From: Bifidobacterium callimiconis
GTDB taxonomy: Bacteria; Actinomycetota; Actinomycetes; Actinomycetales; Bifidobacteriaceae
Assembly: GCF_003952005.1 (NCBI RefSeq)
Contig: NZ_QXGJ01000001.1
Span: 419,894 to 483,893 of the forward strand
DNA: 64,000 nucleotides
Direction of reading: 5' to 3'
Shown: positions 41,912 through 52,677 of the stretch, piece after piece
How positions within the stretch are numbered: position 1 is the first letter of the stretch
Layout of the letters: each line of letters starts with the position of its first letter
Position numbers and translations under genes: made by a program
The notes under the pieces: model-generated
Told to the model about the DNA's origin: nothing
Databases searched by the model: none
The model's input: the letters and a program-made list of their open reading frames with translations, nothing else

Positions 41912-41967
41912 GATCGATGATCCTCCTCAGATAAGCGTTCGGCTTCGGCCGGCGATGTGAGAAAACC

Positions 41968-42007
41968 AAACGGACCGTATGGCGATTATCGCCGTACGGT
42001 CCGTTTT
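41968..42007 (+). terminator. Terminator of the ABC importer operon
   Basis: AAACGGACCGTA pairs with TACGGTCCGTTT, with an inner GGCGAT/ATCGCC stem, followed by TTTTTCG. It also stands downstream of the convergent hydrolase gene. Confidence 0.92.
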
Positions 42008-42043
42008 TCGTATGCGTAAAGCGACCCTTACGACGACGGCCGA

Positions 42044-43423
42044 TCACAGCAGTCCGTCAAGATCGCCGCGGTTCAGCGCCTCCTCATACAGGTGACGGAA
42101 CACGGTCGTGCCGTGGTGCACGCCGTCGTGCTCGAACTCGTTGGTCACCCATGCGTGCGAGCGCCCGATGCGGGAAAGCGTGTCGAGCTGCATGCTGGAG
42201 TCCACGTACATGTCGTCGAAGTAGACGGCGGCCTGCAGCGGTACCTCGTTGCGTGCCAGCTGATCGACGTCATAGATACGACCGAAACGGGTGTCCTCCA
42301 TGAGCACGTCCATGACTGGGCGGAATGGCGTGAGCGAACTGTCCTCCTCGAACATCCACGGCAGGGCGGCCTCGCCGGTGAACATGAGCGGCCGGGCGTC
42401 CACGGCGAATTCGGGATGGCGCTGCAGTTCCGTCCATGCGGCCCAGCGAATGGGCTGGTCCAGCTCGCCGTCGGCGTAGATGAACTCCTGTAGCGGCCAG
42501 TAGAGCGGTCGGCCGTATGATGCCGTGCGGGACAGCACGTCCATGGCGAAGCCGGTGGACAGCACCGGCGTCTCCCCCGAGTCTCCGGGTTCGAGCGCGC
42601 CGTCCACGAACGCCTGATCGATCAGCCAGTGCAGCCGTTCGAAGCTGGGTTTCATGCCGAAGTCGGATCCGAGCATCTGCAGTCGGCGCACGGAGAACGG
42701 ATCACCGTTGGGCAGTTTCACCTCTCCCCCGGCGAGCAGGTCGGCCACGGCGGCCACGCGTTCACGATCCTGCGGGTAGCGCTCATAATACTGCTCGGTC
42801 TTGCGCCTCATGCGTGGCACCGTATGCGCGTAGACCTCGGCGGCGCTGGCCGGCACGTGCGGGATACCGCCGGTGGTGAACGATGCGGCCAGTCCGCGCG
42901 GAAACAGCGACAGGTAGGTGAGGGTGAGGAATCCGCCGTAGCTTTGGCCGAGGCTCACCCAGCGCCGTCCGCGGAATTCGGTGAGGCGCAGGTATTCGAA
43001 GTCGCGGATGATGGAGTCGGCGAGGAACTTCTTGAGGTGATCGGCCGCCTGACGCGCGCTCATGCCGTCGATCGAGCGCGGCTCCACACGCGTGGATCGT
43101 CCGGTGCCACGCTGGTCGGGCAGGATCACGCGGAAGTGCCGTATCGCCTCGGCGATCCATCCGTCATCGTCAGGCCCGGTCGGCCGTGGGCATTGTCCGC
43201 CGGGACCGCCCTGCAGGAAGACGAGCAGCGGCAGGTCGTCGTGCACATGCTCAGGTGCGCACAGCACGCGGTAGAACAGGCCGATCGAACCGTCTTCCCC
43301 GCTTTCGTCGAAGCCTGATTTCACGACGTCCAGCGGGTCTCTGCCGTGCCAGTCGAGCGGCACCTCGATGGCATGATCCTCCACCACCAGTCCGGGCACA
43401 TGATATTTGGCCAGCAACGTCAT
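42044..43423 (-). CDS. Proline iminopeptidase-like alpha/beta hydrolase (S33)
   Basis: A 459-residue hydrolase with the S33 motifs LLVFLQGGPGGQCP (oxyanion), LPDQRGTGRSTRVE and nucleophile GQSYGGFLTLTYL. The catalytic Asp and His lie in the C-terminal part (VYFDDMYVDSS and HDGVHHGTT are candidates). Such enzymes release N-terminal proline from peptides. ATG 43423 has AAGGAGA upstream; no signal peptide, so cytoplasmic. Confidence 0.88.
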   Translation of the reverse strand: MTLLAKYHVPGLVVEDHAIEVPLDWHGRDPLDVVKSGFDESGEDGSIGLFYRVLCAPEHVHDDLPLLVFLQGGPGGQCPRPTGPDDDGWIAEAIRHFRVILPDQRGTGRSTRVEPRSIDGMSARQAADHLKKFLADSIIRDFEYLRLTEFRGRRWVSLGQSYGGFLTLTYLSLFPRGLAASFTTGGIPHVPASAAEVYAHTVPRMRRKTEQYYERYPQDRERVAAVADLLAGGEVKLPNGDPFSVRRLQMLGSDFGMKPSFERLHWLIDQAFVDGALEPGDSGETPVLSTGFAMDVLSRTASYGRPLYWPLQEFIYADGELDQPIRWAAWTELQRHPEFAVDARPLMFTGEAALPWMFEEDSSLTPFRPVMDVLMEDTRFGRIYDVDQLARNEVPLQAAVYFDDMYVDSSMQLDTLSRIGRSHAWVTNEFEHDGVHHGTTVFRHLYEEALNRGDLDGLL

Positions 43424-43551
43424 CGTGCATCTCCTTGCTCGTTGCTCATGTTCATCGCTCCCATCCTCGCACACGCATGTGTCCACATGGCGTGATGAAT
43501 CGTTCCATGGCACGATGTCGTACGAAGCTCCCGGCGACTAGTGTGGGTCGA

Positions 43552-46164
43552 ATGAGGATTTTTTCGGGTATGAGCACTGCAATCGCCGCACTACGACGGG
43601 CGGTCACACCACAGTTCGGCGACATCGACAATCGGGTGCTCATCCCCGACGCGCTGATCGCGCTGACGTTGACGGCGTTGTGCGCGGTCAGCATCACCTA
43701 CGGCACGTTGCAGGACGGTCTGCTGTTCCATTACACGGACGACGCGGCGGCGGTGCGCTTCTGGACGTGGATCTATGGCCTGCCGCTGATGTTCCGCCGT
43801 CGGCTCCCCCGTGCCAGCGCCCTGGCGTTCGTACTGCTTTGTCTGGTGCAGCTGGTGTTCGGACCGGCGCTGGTGCTCAGCAACGGGTTCGCGCTGATGC
43901 ACGTCTACGCGGTGATCGTGTACGGCGAGCGCGACACGATTCGTCCGTTCATCGTGATGGCGGTGGGGATGACATTGGTCACCGCCGGGGTCAATACGAG
44001 CGTGCAGGCGTTTGGACCGCTGGCGGTATCGGCGTGGCAGTGGTATACACTGGCCCCCTACGATTGTCTGATGGTGAACGGGATGGTCGACATCTCGACC
44101 TGCGGCCGGCAGATGCGGATGAATTTTCTTTGGCTGCTGGTCATGATAGCGGCGCCGTTGGCTGCGGTGATCGTGATGGGCTACTGGCAGCGGGCGAGAC
44201 TGTCGACGATACGGATGATGCGGGAGCGCAATGCCGCGCTGGAGGCTCGTCAGGAGGAGGAGACCCGCATCGCCGCGCTGGCCGAACGGGCGCGTATCGC
44301 GCGTGACATGCATGATGTGGTGGCGCATACACTGTCGATCATCATTGTGCAGGCGGATGGCGGGCGGTTTGCCGGCGCGAATGATCCGAAGCTCGCCCGG
44401 TCCACGATGGAGACGATCCGTCATGAGAGCATGCGAGCGCTGGGCGATATGAAGCGGCTGCTGGGCATCTTCGGACCGCCGGCCGATCATGCCTCCGTGA
44501 ATGCCGACGAATCGCATGCGCCCGGTTATGCGGATGTCGCCGGCCTGATCAGGCAGGCGGATTCGGCGTCGTCGGATACGCATGTCACGCATACGGTCGT
44601 GGGCACGCCGGAGCCCGACGAATTGGGTACGTTGGCCGCGAGTACGGTCTATCGTGTGGTGCAGGAGTCCCTGACCAACATCCGTAAGTATGCCGGCCCC
44701 GGTGTGAACGTGGGTGTGGAGGAACGCTGGTCCGCGGACGGGCTGCGCATTCGCGTAATTGATGATGGCCGAGGGCTGGCGGCGTCCGCCGACGGGCACA
44801 AGCCCGGCTATGGCCTGGTCGGCATGCGTGAGCGTATCGATTCTCTGGGAGGATCGTGCAGTGCCGGGCCTCGTCTGGGTGGCGGATTCGAGGTGGATGC
44901 GTTCATTCCCTTCCATGGCGAACCGCGCAGGGTTTCCCCGGATCCGCGGCAGAATGCCATGAGCGGCATCGACGACGCATCGTCACCGGCCGCTTCCGCG
45001 ACGATGGCCTCCGGGAGCTCCATGGGGGCGAGCACCTCGTCGTTGCCCAACGCATCCGATGTGCCGGTTCCGAACGCGGCCAGCGGCTTCAAGCAGATGA
45101 TCATGGATCATTATCGTCGGGTTGTACACACGGTGCGTCAGCTGGGTTCGATGCCGGATTCGCCTGAATCGTCCAAGTTCAACATGATCGAACGGGTCTC
45201 GCAGTGGACGGAACGGCATTATCTGATCATGGATACCGTGTATGTGGTGCTGATTCTGCTGTTGTTCGGCTCGCCGACTTCGGGAATCTGGGTGTCGAAT
45301 ACGGACGGCGGCACACTGTCGTCCGCCGGACCAGGTACGCCGATCTGGGCATGGTCGAATATCAGCGTGGTGCTGCCGGTGATCTGGCGCCGGCGTTTCC
45401 CCCAGGCGAGCGCGGCCGTGTTCGCGGGGCTGACGATTCTGCAGCTGCTGTTCCTGCCGTGGCTCACCGTGGCGGGACTGATATCGGTGTATTCCGTGTA
45501 TTCGGTGACGCTGTATGGACCGCGTACGGCGAAACGGTGGACGATTCCATTGATCGGCGTCGGCTCGGTGCTGTTCGCCGCGAAGATGACGTTGTCGGCG
45601 GCCTACGAGGTTGGCACCATATGGCGTGCAGTGATGCTGCTGGCCGAAGGCGGACTTGTCGATATCGCACGGCCGGGCACGATAGTGAGTGGAGCGTCTG
45701 CGCTGTTGGTCATAGCCGTGAATGCGATCGTCACGTTCGTCACGCTGATGGGCGCGATGGCGGCCGGCATGTGGTCGCGTTCGCGCGGATCGAACATGCT
45801 GGTGCTGCAGGCGCGCGAGGAGGCGCTGCGTGAGGAGGAGCGCAAGCAGAAGGTGCTGGCGGCGAATATGGAGCGCGATCGGATCAGTGCGAACATTCAG
45901 ACCGATGTGACCGATACGCTGCTTGGCGTGATCGGCAAGGCCGATGCCGGTCTGCGTGCGCTTGACGATGGGCATGCGGATGCCGCTACGATCACCGCGG
46001 CGTTTGAGGGCATTGCCACGGAGGGTCGTGCCGCGTTGAAACGCATGCGGCAGCTGTTGGGCGTGCTGCGTGAGACCGGGTTCAGTGACGAGACGACGCG
46101 TAATGAGGGGATGCGATTGGCTCCCGCGGTTTCGTTGGACCAGCAGTTACAGTTGAAGAGGTGA
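43552..46164 (+). CDS. Fused histidine kinase with a degenerate second kinase module
   Basis: An 870-residue protein in two similar halves. The first has several membrane spans (about residues 20-210), a HisKA_3 site with H254 (ARIARDMHDVVAHTLSIII) and an ATPase domain (IDDGRGLAASADG, GYGLVGMRERIDSLGG). A linker leads to a second membrane block (about 560-750) and a second DHp-like helix (MERDRISANIQTDVTDTLLG). There Q783 replaces the phospho-His, and no ATPase follows. It should phosphorylate the response regulator encoded next. ATG 43552 or 43570 is possible; no strong ribosome site. Confidence 0.85.
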   Translation: MRIFSGMSTAIAALRRAVTPQFGDIDNRVLIPDALIALTLTALCAVSITYGTLQDGLLFHYTDDAAAVRFWTWIYGLPLMFRRRLPRASALAFVLLCLVQLVFGPALVLSNGFALMHVYAVIVYGERDTIRPFIVMAVGMTLVTAGVNTSVQAFGPLAVSAWQWYTLAPYDCLMVNGMVDISTCGRQMRMNFLWLLVMIAAPLAAVIVMGYWQRARLSTIRMMRERNAALEARQEEETRIAALAERARIARDMHDVVAHTLSIIIVQADGGRFAGANDPKLARSTMETIRHESMRALGDMKRLLGIFGPPADHASVNADESHAPGYADVAGLIRQADSASSDTHVTHTVVGTPEPDELGTLAASTVYRVVQESLTNIRKYAGPGVNVGVEERWSADGLRIRVIDDGRGLAASADGHKPGYGLVGMRERIDSLGGSCSAGPRLGGGFEVDAFIPFHGEPRRVSPDPRQNAMSGIDDASSPAASATMASGSSMGASTSSLPNASDVPVPNAASGFKQMIMDHYRRVVHTVRQLGSMPDSPESSKFNMIERVSQWTERHYLIMDTVYVVLILLLFGSPTSGIWVSNTDGGTLSSAGPGTPIWAWSNISVVLPVIWRRRFPQASAAVFAGLTILQLLFLPWLTVAGLISVYSVYSVTLYGPRTAKRWTIPLIGVGSVLFAAKMTLSAAYEVGTIWRAVMLLAEGGLVDIARPGTIVSGASALLVIAVNAIVTFVTLMGAMAAGMWSRSRGSNMLVLQAREEALREEERKQKVLAANMERDRISANIQTDVTDTLLGVIGKADAGLRALDDGHADAATITAAFEGIATEGRAALKRMRQLLGVLRETGFSDETTRNEGMRLAPAVSLDQQLQLKR

Positions 46165-46230
46165 GCCACGATCTAGCCACGGTCTGTGGCAATGGCAACG
46201 TATGGACGTGTTCGATGGAGGAGATGCGCG

Positions 46231-46989
46231 GTGAGTGACGCGAATGGCATGTCGGAGGGGAACGGTGCGAACGGTTCCGGTCGCATCAGTGTGGTGATCG
46301 CCGATGATCAGGAGCTGGTGCGCGCCGGTTTTGCGATGGTGATCGGTTCGCAGCCGGATCTTGACGTGGTGGGTCAGGCCGGGGATGGCGCCCAGGCCGT
46401 GGAGATCGCACGACGTCTGCACCCAGATGTGGTGCTGATGGATGTGCGCATGCCCGGTATGGACGGCATCGAGGCGACCCGCCTGATCACCGAGCATGCC
46501 GGGGACGGTTCGCCGTTGACCCGTGTGATCATTCTGACGACGTTCGATCTGGACGAGTACGTGATGGCGGCGATCCATGCCGGCGCTTCGGGGTTCCTGC
46601 TCAAGGATACCGAGCCGGAATCGCTGCTCAATTCGATTCGTACGGTGTATCAGGGCAATGCGATCATCGCGCCGTCCGCCACCAAGCGGCTGATCGAGAA
46701 GATGAGCCAGTCGGGCGATGCGGCGGCTATCGCATCCGCCCAAACCGTGCCGGCGTCCCCTACGCAACCGTCCGTCGCGTACACGGATCCCGAGCTCGAT
46801 CTGCTGACGGAGCGCGAGCGCGAAGTGCTGATCGAGATCGCGCATGGGCTGAGCAATCAGGAGATCGCCGACAAGCTGTTCGTCAGTCTGCCCACCGTCA
46901 AGACGCATGTGGCGCATATTCTTGCAAAGATCAACGCTCGTGACCGCGTGCAGGCCGTGGTCTTCGCCTATGAAAACCACTTGGTGTGA
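46231..46989 (+). CDS. NarL/FixJ-family response regulator
   Basis: A 252-residue regulator: receiver domain with VVIADDQELVRAGF, phospho-Asp in VVLMDVRMPGMDG, ILTTFDLDEY and Lys in GFLLKDTEP; then a linker and LuxR-type helix-turn-helix (LTEREREVLIEIAHGLSNQE, PTVKTHVAHILAKINARDRV). GTG 46231 has GGAGGAG upstream. It is 66 bases downstream of the kinase and upstream of two exporters it may control. Confidence 0.93.
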   Translation: MSDANGMSEGNGANGSGRISVVIADDQELVRAGFAMVIGSQPDLDVVGQAGDGAQAVEIARRLHPDVVLMDVRMPGMDGIEATRLITEHAGDGSPLTRVIILTTFDLDEYVMAAIHAGASGFLLKDTEPESLLNSIRTVYQGNAIIAPSATKRLIEKMSQSGDAAAIASAQTVPASPTQPSVAYTDPELDLLTEREREVLIEIAHGLSNQEIADKLFVSLPTVKTHVAHILAKINARDRVQAVVFAYENHLV

Positions 46990-47038
46990 TCACACTATCG
47001 TGAACACGATGTTCGTGCCGACCGTCAGCGCAGTCGGG

Positions 47039-47083
47039 AAAACGGCGGGTATCGTCTCTGAAATTGACGATGCCCGCCGTTTC
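47039..47083. terminator. Terminator between response regulator and exporter
   Basis: AAACGGCGGG-ATCGTC pairs with GACGAT-CCCGCCGTTT around a 9-nt loop. The following T-run is short (TTCG). Confidence 0.65.
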
Positions 47084-47223
47084 GCATCCGTAGACGCGTC
47101 GTGCGGGCACCACTTGTGGGTTGCGGTTCTTCTCTTAACCGTTGTCTCCGATTATGGGCGGTGAATCTGAACGGAAGCTCACCGTCACGTTGATGTTCGG
47201 GAACAATTCGATGACGTTTTGCC

Positions 47224-47258
47224 CATGTGCCACGAGGTTTCCGGTCTCGTGGCACATG
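47224..47258. repeat. 13-bp perfect inverted repeat behind the exporter gene
   Basis: CATGTGCCACGAG and CTCGTGGCACATG flank a 9-nt loop between convergent genes. Without a T-run it could be a hairpin that protects the exporter message, or a protein site. Confidence 0.6.
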
Positions 47259-47286
47259 TCGGGTCGACCTTTCGCCCGACCGTCCG

Positions 47287-49932
47287 TCACGCCTCGGCGA
47301 GCGCCACGACCGGCGGCGTGCGCACGGCCCGTCGGGCGGGGGCCACGCTGGCGACGAGCGCGGCCACGGCGGCCACGCCCAGCACGGCGAGGGCGGTACC
47401 CCATTCGATCGGATACTGCACGGTGCCGTATTCGGCGAACACCATGGTGGAGCCCAGCCAGCCGAACAGCATGCCGAGGATGATGCCGACCACGCCTGAA
47501 CCGAGTGAGATCAGCAGCGCCTCGACCGCCAGCGAGCGGCGCAGCTGGCCGCGGGTCATGCCGATGGCGCGCAGTGTGGCGGATTCACGGGTGCGTTCGA
47601 TCACGGACAGCGACAGCGTGTTGGCCACACCGATCAGGGCGATGAGCACGGCCACGGCGAGCAGGGCGACGAGGATCATCATGAGCATGTCGACCATCTG
47701 CTCCCATTGCACGCGTTCGGCGATGGAGCCGGTCACGGTCACGCCGGTCTGTGTGCTGACCGCGTCCTTGACAGCGGCGAACAGGTCGGCGGCGCTGGTG
47801 GTGCCGTCCGATTTCACCCAGATCTGCGTGTCGGTGTTGCCGCCCATGGCCGCGTCGAGCACGGTCGGATCGACGAGCGCGGTGCCGACATAGTCCGAGG
47901 AGACGCCGAAGCTGGACTTGTGCGCGGTCAGCGTGCGTTCTCCCACCGTGGTGAAATCGCCATCGGAGCCGAAGGTGCCGAATCGTACTGTCACGGCGCT
48001 GCCGTCCTTGATCGGATTGTCGGAGTCGCCCATTTTGGACATCATTTCGATGCCGTTCCGATCGATGGCGTGCATGCCGGAGCTGGCGTTGAGCACGGCG
48101 TTGCGCTGGGATTCGCTGAGGGCCGCGACCTGCACGGTGACGTCGTGCCCTTTGCCGCCGTTGCCGTTTGTACCATCGTTCCATTGGGCCATGGCCGTGC
48201 GCACCGGTTCGGCGGCCTTGACGCCGTCCACCTTGGCGATCTTCCCGGCGGTGTCGGCATCGAGACCGGTTCCGGAGACGACGAGGTCCACGCTGTAGCG
48301 CGAGTCGAGCGCGTCGGCCATGGTGGCCTTGGCGCTGGCCGCGCCCGTACCGATGCATGACACCAGGGTGACTCCGATGAGCAGTGCGGCTCCGGTGGCG
48401 GCCACGCGGCGCGGGTTCTTGCGGATGTTGGCCGCGGCCACGGTGGCGGAGGGGCCGGCGTGCGCCACGATCGAGCCAAGTCCGGAGAGCATCCACGGCA
48501 GCCAGCGGACGGCGGCGAGCAACAGTCCGAGGAAGGTCAGGGCGATGCCTCCCATGGCCATGAGCAGCGGGGCCGAGGAATTGTCGATGATCGGATGCCC
48601 GCCGGTGACGGCCACATGGTTCTGCCACAGCGCCACGCCGATGAATGCCAGTCCGCAGGCCGTCAGCAGGAGACTGCCGACGATGCGGAGAACGCCGGAG
48701 CGTTTGGCGTCCACGAGTTCCATGGGGCGCAGCGCCTCCAGCGGGGTCACGCGGGTGGCGGATCGCGCCGAGCCGATGGCGGCGATCATGGTCACGATCA
48801 TGCCGAACGCGATCGGCGCCCAGAAGGCTTCGGGACTGGGGATCACGGCGAAGACCAGACCGTTGAGATTGGCGCCGGTCGCATGCACGACGCCCATGAG
48901 CCCGAATGCGGCGGTCACGCCCAGCGCCGAGGCGAGGAAGCCAAGGATCGCGGCCTCGGCGATCACCGAACGGTACAGCTGTCCCTTCTGCGCGCCGATG
49001 GTGCGGAGAAGCGCGAGGGTACGACGTCGTTGGGCCACGAGCACCTGGAAGGTGTTGCCGATCACCAGGGCGGCCACGAACATGGCGAGCGTGCCGAACG
49101 CAAGCAGGAACGTGGTGATGATGCTGGTGCCGTCGTGGCTCATGGATTCCATCTGCTTGTCGGCGTATTCGTTGACGCTGAGTACGGTGAGCTTATGCGG
49201 CAGCAGACGACGTACCTGGTCAAGCACGGCCTTGTCGTCGGAACCCTGGGGAGCGTTGACGCGCAGGTAGACCGCGTAGGCGGGAACGGCGCCGAATCCC
49301 TGGTCCTTGTAGCCGTCCATGACGGCGAAGTCATCGTGGCCCATGGCGCTGGCGCCACCATAGCCGGAGAAAGCGCCATTGTCGTCGCGGGTCAGTCCCA
49401 CGACCTTTTCGTTCAGCGTGGAGGCCAGTTCGCTGGAGCCGAACATGGCGGAATTGTCGACGCGCACGGTGTCGCCCACGGTCACGTCGAGTCGTTTCGC
49501 CATGTCTTCGGGGATGGCGATCTCTCCGTTCGTGTTGGGCCAACGGCCCTGGGTCAGGGACATCGGCATGACCGCGGCGTTGCTTGCCGTGGGAATCGTG
49601 GCCGTGGTGGAGTGTTTGCCGGAGTCGTTGCTCACCTGCAGCGATGCGGCGGCGTAGACTCGAGCGCCGTCGATACCGTCGATCGCCGTGAGCTTGTCGA
49701 GTTTGAAGTCGTCGACCGTGCGCGATGAGTAGATGTCATCGGCGTCTCCGGCGTTGACCACATAGTTCGCATCGCCGAAACTGGCGGTCATCTGACGGCG
49801 CATCGAATAGTCGAGTGTGTTGCCGAACAGGAAGGTGCTGCAAATGAACAGCGTGCCGATGAGGATGGCGATGCCGGCCGGAATCAGCATTCTGGCACTG
49901 CGTTTCATGAGTTGAATGGTTACGGAAAGCAT
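47287..49932 (-). CDS. ABC exporter permease (FtsX/MacB type), system 1
   Basis: An 881-residue protein with an N-terminal membrane helix and large outer domain, three spans plus FtsX domain in the middle (TTFLLAFGTLAMFVAALVIG, QRRRTLALLRTIGAQKGQLY), another outer domain, and a second FtsX block at the end (MLMMILVALLAVAVLIALIG, RTRESATLRAIGMTRGQLRR). This is the two-FtsX architecture of peptide or lipid exporters. The ATPase gene is 56 bases upstream in the same direction. Confidence 0.9.
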   Translation of the reverse strand: MLSVTIQLMKRSARMLIPAGIAILIGTLFICSTFLFGNTLDYSMRRQMTASFGDANYVVNAGDADDIYSSRTVDDFKLDKLTAIDGIDGARVYAAASLQVSNDSGKHSTTATIPTASNAAVMPMSLTQGRWPNTNGEIAIPEDMAKRLDVTVGDTVRVDNSAMFGSSELASTLNEKVVGLTRDDNGAFSGYGGASAMGHDDFAVMDGYKDQGFGAVPAYAVYLRVNAPQGSDDKAVLDQVRRLLPHKLTVLSVNEYADKQMESMSHDGTSIITTFLLAFGTLAMFVAALVIGNTFQVLVAQRRRTLALLRTIGAQKGQLYRSVIAEAAILGFLASALGVTAAFGLMGVVHATGANLNGLVFAVIPSPEAFWAPIAFGMIVTMIAAIGSARSATRVTPLEALRPMELVDAKRSGVLRIVGSLLLTACGLAFIGVALWQNHVAVTGGHPIIDNSSAPLLMAMGGIALTFLGLLLAAVRWLPWMLSGLGSIVAHAGPSATVAAANIRKNPRRVAATGAALLIGVTLVSCIGTGAASAKATMADALDSRYSVDLVVSGTGLDADTAGKIAKVDGVKAAEPVRTAMAQWNDGTNGNGGKGHDVTVQVAALSESQRNAVLNASSGMHAIDRNGIEMMSKMGDSDNPIKDGSAVTVRFGTFGSDGDFTTVGERTLTAHKSSFGVSSDYVGTALVDPTVLDAAMGGNTDTQIWVKSDGTTSAADLFAAVKDAVSTQTGVTVTGSIAERVQWEQMVDMLMMILVALLAVAVLIALIGVANTLSLSVIERTRESATLRAIGMTRGQLRRSLAVEALLISLGSGVVGIILGMLFGWLGSTMVFAEYGTVQYPIEWGTALAVLGVAAVAALVASVAPARRAVRTPPVVALAEA

Positions 49933-49988
49933 GGTCTTGTGTTCTCGGTTCCTCGGTCTTGCGGATTCGTGGGGTCTCGTGCGGACGG

Positions 49989-50828
<840 letters not shown>

Positions 50829-50923
50829 CGTTCGTTCTCCTTCGGTTCTCGTAATGTCCTGATACCTGCAACGGTACGGGGGCCGACGGGGGAATCCCAT
50901 CGTGCGCGGGACCGAAAAACGAA

Positions 50924-50959
50924 ACGGCGGTCATCATCCCGAAGGACGATGACCGCCGT
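50924..50959 (-). terminator. Terminator behind the MFS gene
   Basis: ACGGCGGTCATC pairs with GATGACCGCCGT; on the minus strand the stem is followed by TTTCGTTTTT. Confidence 0.8.
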
Positions 50960-51028
50960 ACAAGCGGGCCACGTATCACTCGTGTGGCCGATAAGGAAGG
51001 ATGACAGCCGGACGAACGGCCCTCTCCC

Positions 51029-52564
51029 CTACTGACGGACCGCACGCATGCGCTTGGAACGGATGCGGAACGCGCAGACCAGAGCCACGTAGGCGGTCGC
51101 GCAGATCACGATCATAGTGGCGAAGGTCCATGATCCGCCCACCGCCGTGGCGTGCGCGAACTGCGGGGTCCCCTCCGCTCCCGCGCCGGCCTGGGCGATG
51201 GTGAGGATGGTGGAGAACAGGGCGGTGCCGGCAGCGCCGCCGAACTGAAGCATGGTGTTGAAGATCGCGTTGCCGTCGGGCGCGAACTCATGCGGGATCT
51301 GCGACAGTGCGCTGGTCATGATGTTGGAGAAGCCCAGCGCATAGCTCAGACCGAAGATGAAATAGAATCCGGCAAGCAGCGCAGGGGTCAGGTGCATGGA
51401 GAATGCGAGCAGCAGCACCGGACCGATGATCGCCACGGCGAACGCGGTGAGAATCGGACGGGTGGGGCCGAACCGGTCGTAGAGCATACCGCCCACGGGG
51501 GCGAAGAACGCGCCGATCAGCGCACCGGGCAGCACCAGCGCACCGGCGAGGAACGCGTTCGTGCCAAGCGAAAGCTGCGCTAGATTGGTGATCACATAGC
51601 CGAAGCCGATGCCCACGATCGGCAGGATCGTGTAGGCGAGCAGGTGAAGCAGCACCACCGGGTCGCGCAGGATGCCCAGTCGGATCAGCGGGGAGAACGA
51701 GCGCTTGGACGAGTAGCCGAAGAACAGGAGCGAGAGTACGCCCACGATCAGGCTGGCCACGGCGAAGACGGCCGCGTGCGTGTACGGCTGGCCGGAGACG
51801 GCGGCGCCGGCGGCCACACCGGCCTGGTTGAGCGCCATGACCAGACCGCACAGGCCGAGCACGATGGCCAGGAACTGCAGCGGATTGAGTCGCGCCTCCT
51901 GGGTCGGCTCCTTCTGTTCGATGCAGCACAGGCCAATGATCAGCGCGAGCAGCATGATGGGGATCACGATCACGAAGATCGCACGCCACGGCAGCACGCT
52001 GGAAACGGCGCCGCCCACGGTCGGACCGATGGCCGGCGCCACGGTGATGACCAGCGAGCCGACGCCCATGAGCCGTCCGATCTTCGATCGCGGCGACTGT
52101 TCGAGAATGATGTTGATCATCAGCGGCGTGGCCACGCCCGAGCCCATGCCCTGGATGATGCGGGCGATGATGAGCACGGGGAACGAATGCCCCACGATCA
52201 TGATGACCGAGCCGGTGATCGCCAGGATCACGGCCGCCACGAAGATGCCCTTGAGGGGGAAGCGGCGCTTGAGATACGAGGAGATCGGCATGGTGGCGGA
52301 CACCACCAGCAGGTATACGGTGGTGATCCACTGCACGGTGGACGTGCCGACGCCGAGCTCCTTCATGAGTTCGGGGAACAGCACGGTCATCACCGTTTCG
52401 GTGAGAATGCCGATGAAGGCGAGCGATCCCACGGCGACGATCGCGCCGATGAGCTTGGCGGGAATCCTCTCGTCCGCCGGAGCCTGCCCGCCGTGCACTG
52501 GATCATGCCGTTGCGACGCGCCGTTTTCCGTAATGTTCGTATCGTTCGTATTGGTAGACAACAT
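51029..52564 (-). CDS. MFS drug exporter, DHA2-like
   Basis: A 511-residue transporter. After a polar 40-residue N-terminus come about 14 membrane segments; the DHA2 motifs are visible (LFPELMKELGVGTSTVQWIT, ARIIQGMGSGVATPLMINII, VAPAIGPTVGGAVSSVLPWR). It probably exports toxic compounds by proton antiport. ATG 52564 lacks a clear ribosome site. It stands between the two exporter systems. Confidence 0.88.
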   Translation of the reverse strand: MLSTNTNDTNITENGASQRHDPVHGGQAPADERIPAKLIGAIVAVGSLAFIGILTETVMTVLFPELMKELGVGTSTVQWITTVYLLVVSATMPISSYLKRRFPLKGIFVAAVILAITGSVIMIVGHSFPVLIIARIIQGMGSGVATPLMINIILEQSPRSKIGRLMGVGSLVITVAPAIGPTVGGAVSSVLPWRAIFVIVIPIMLLALIIGLCCIEQKEPTQEARLNPLQFLAIVLGLCGLVMALNQAGVAAGAAVSGQPYTHAAVFAVASLIVGVLSLLFFGYSSKRSFSPLIRLGILRDPVVLLHLLAYTILPIVGIGFGYVITNLAQLSLGTNAFLAGALVLPGALIGAFFAPVGGMLYDRFGPTRPILTAFAVAIIGPVLLLAFSMHLTPALLAGFYFIFGLSYALGFSNIMTSALSQIPHEFAPDGNAIFNTMLQFGGAAGTALFSTILTIAQAGAGAEGTPQFAHATAVGGSWTFATMIVICATAYVALVCAFRIRSKRMRAVRQ

Positions 52565-52677
52565 GGTGTTCTGTTGTGTCTTCACTGCGAAACCATCCTG
52601 CGGGCCGCCCTCCGGCCCGAATCTGCGTTCTGTATTGTGCACGCCGAGTCTATCAATACTGCCGTGACAACCTCCGT

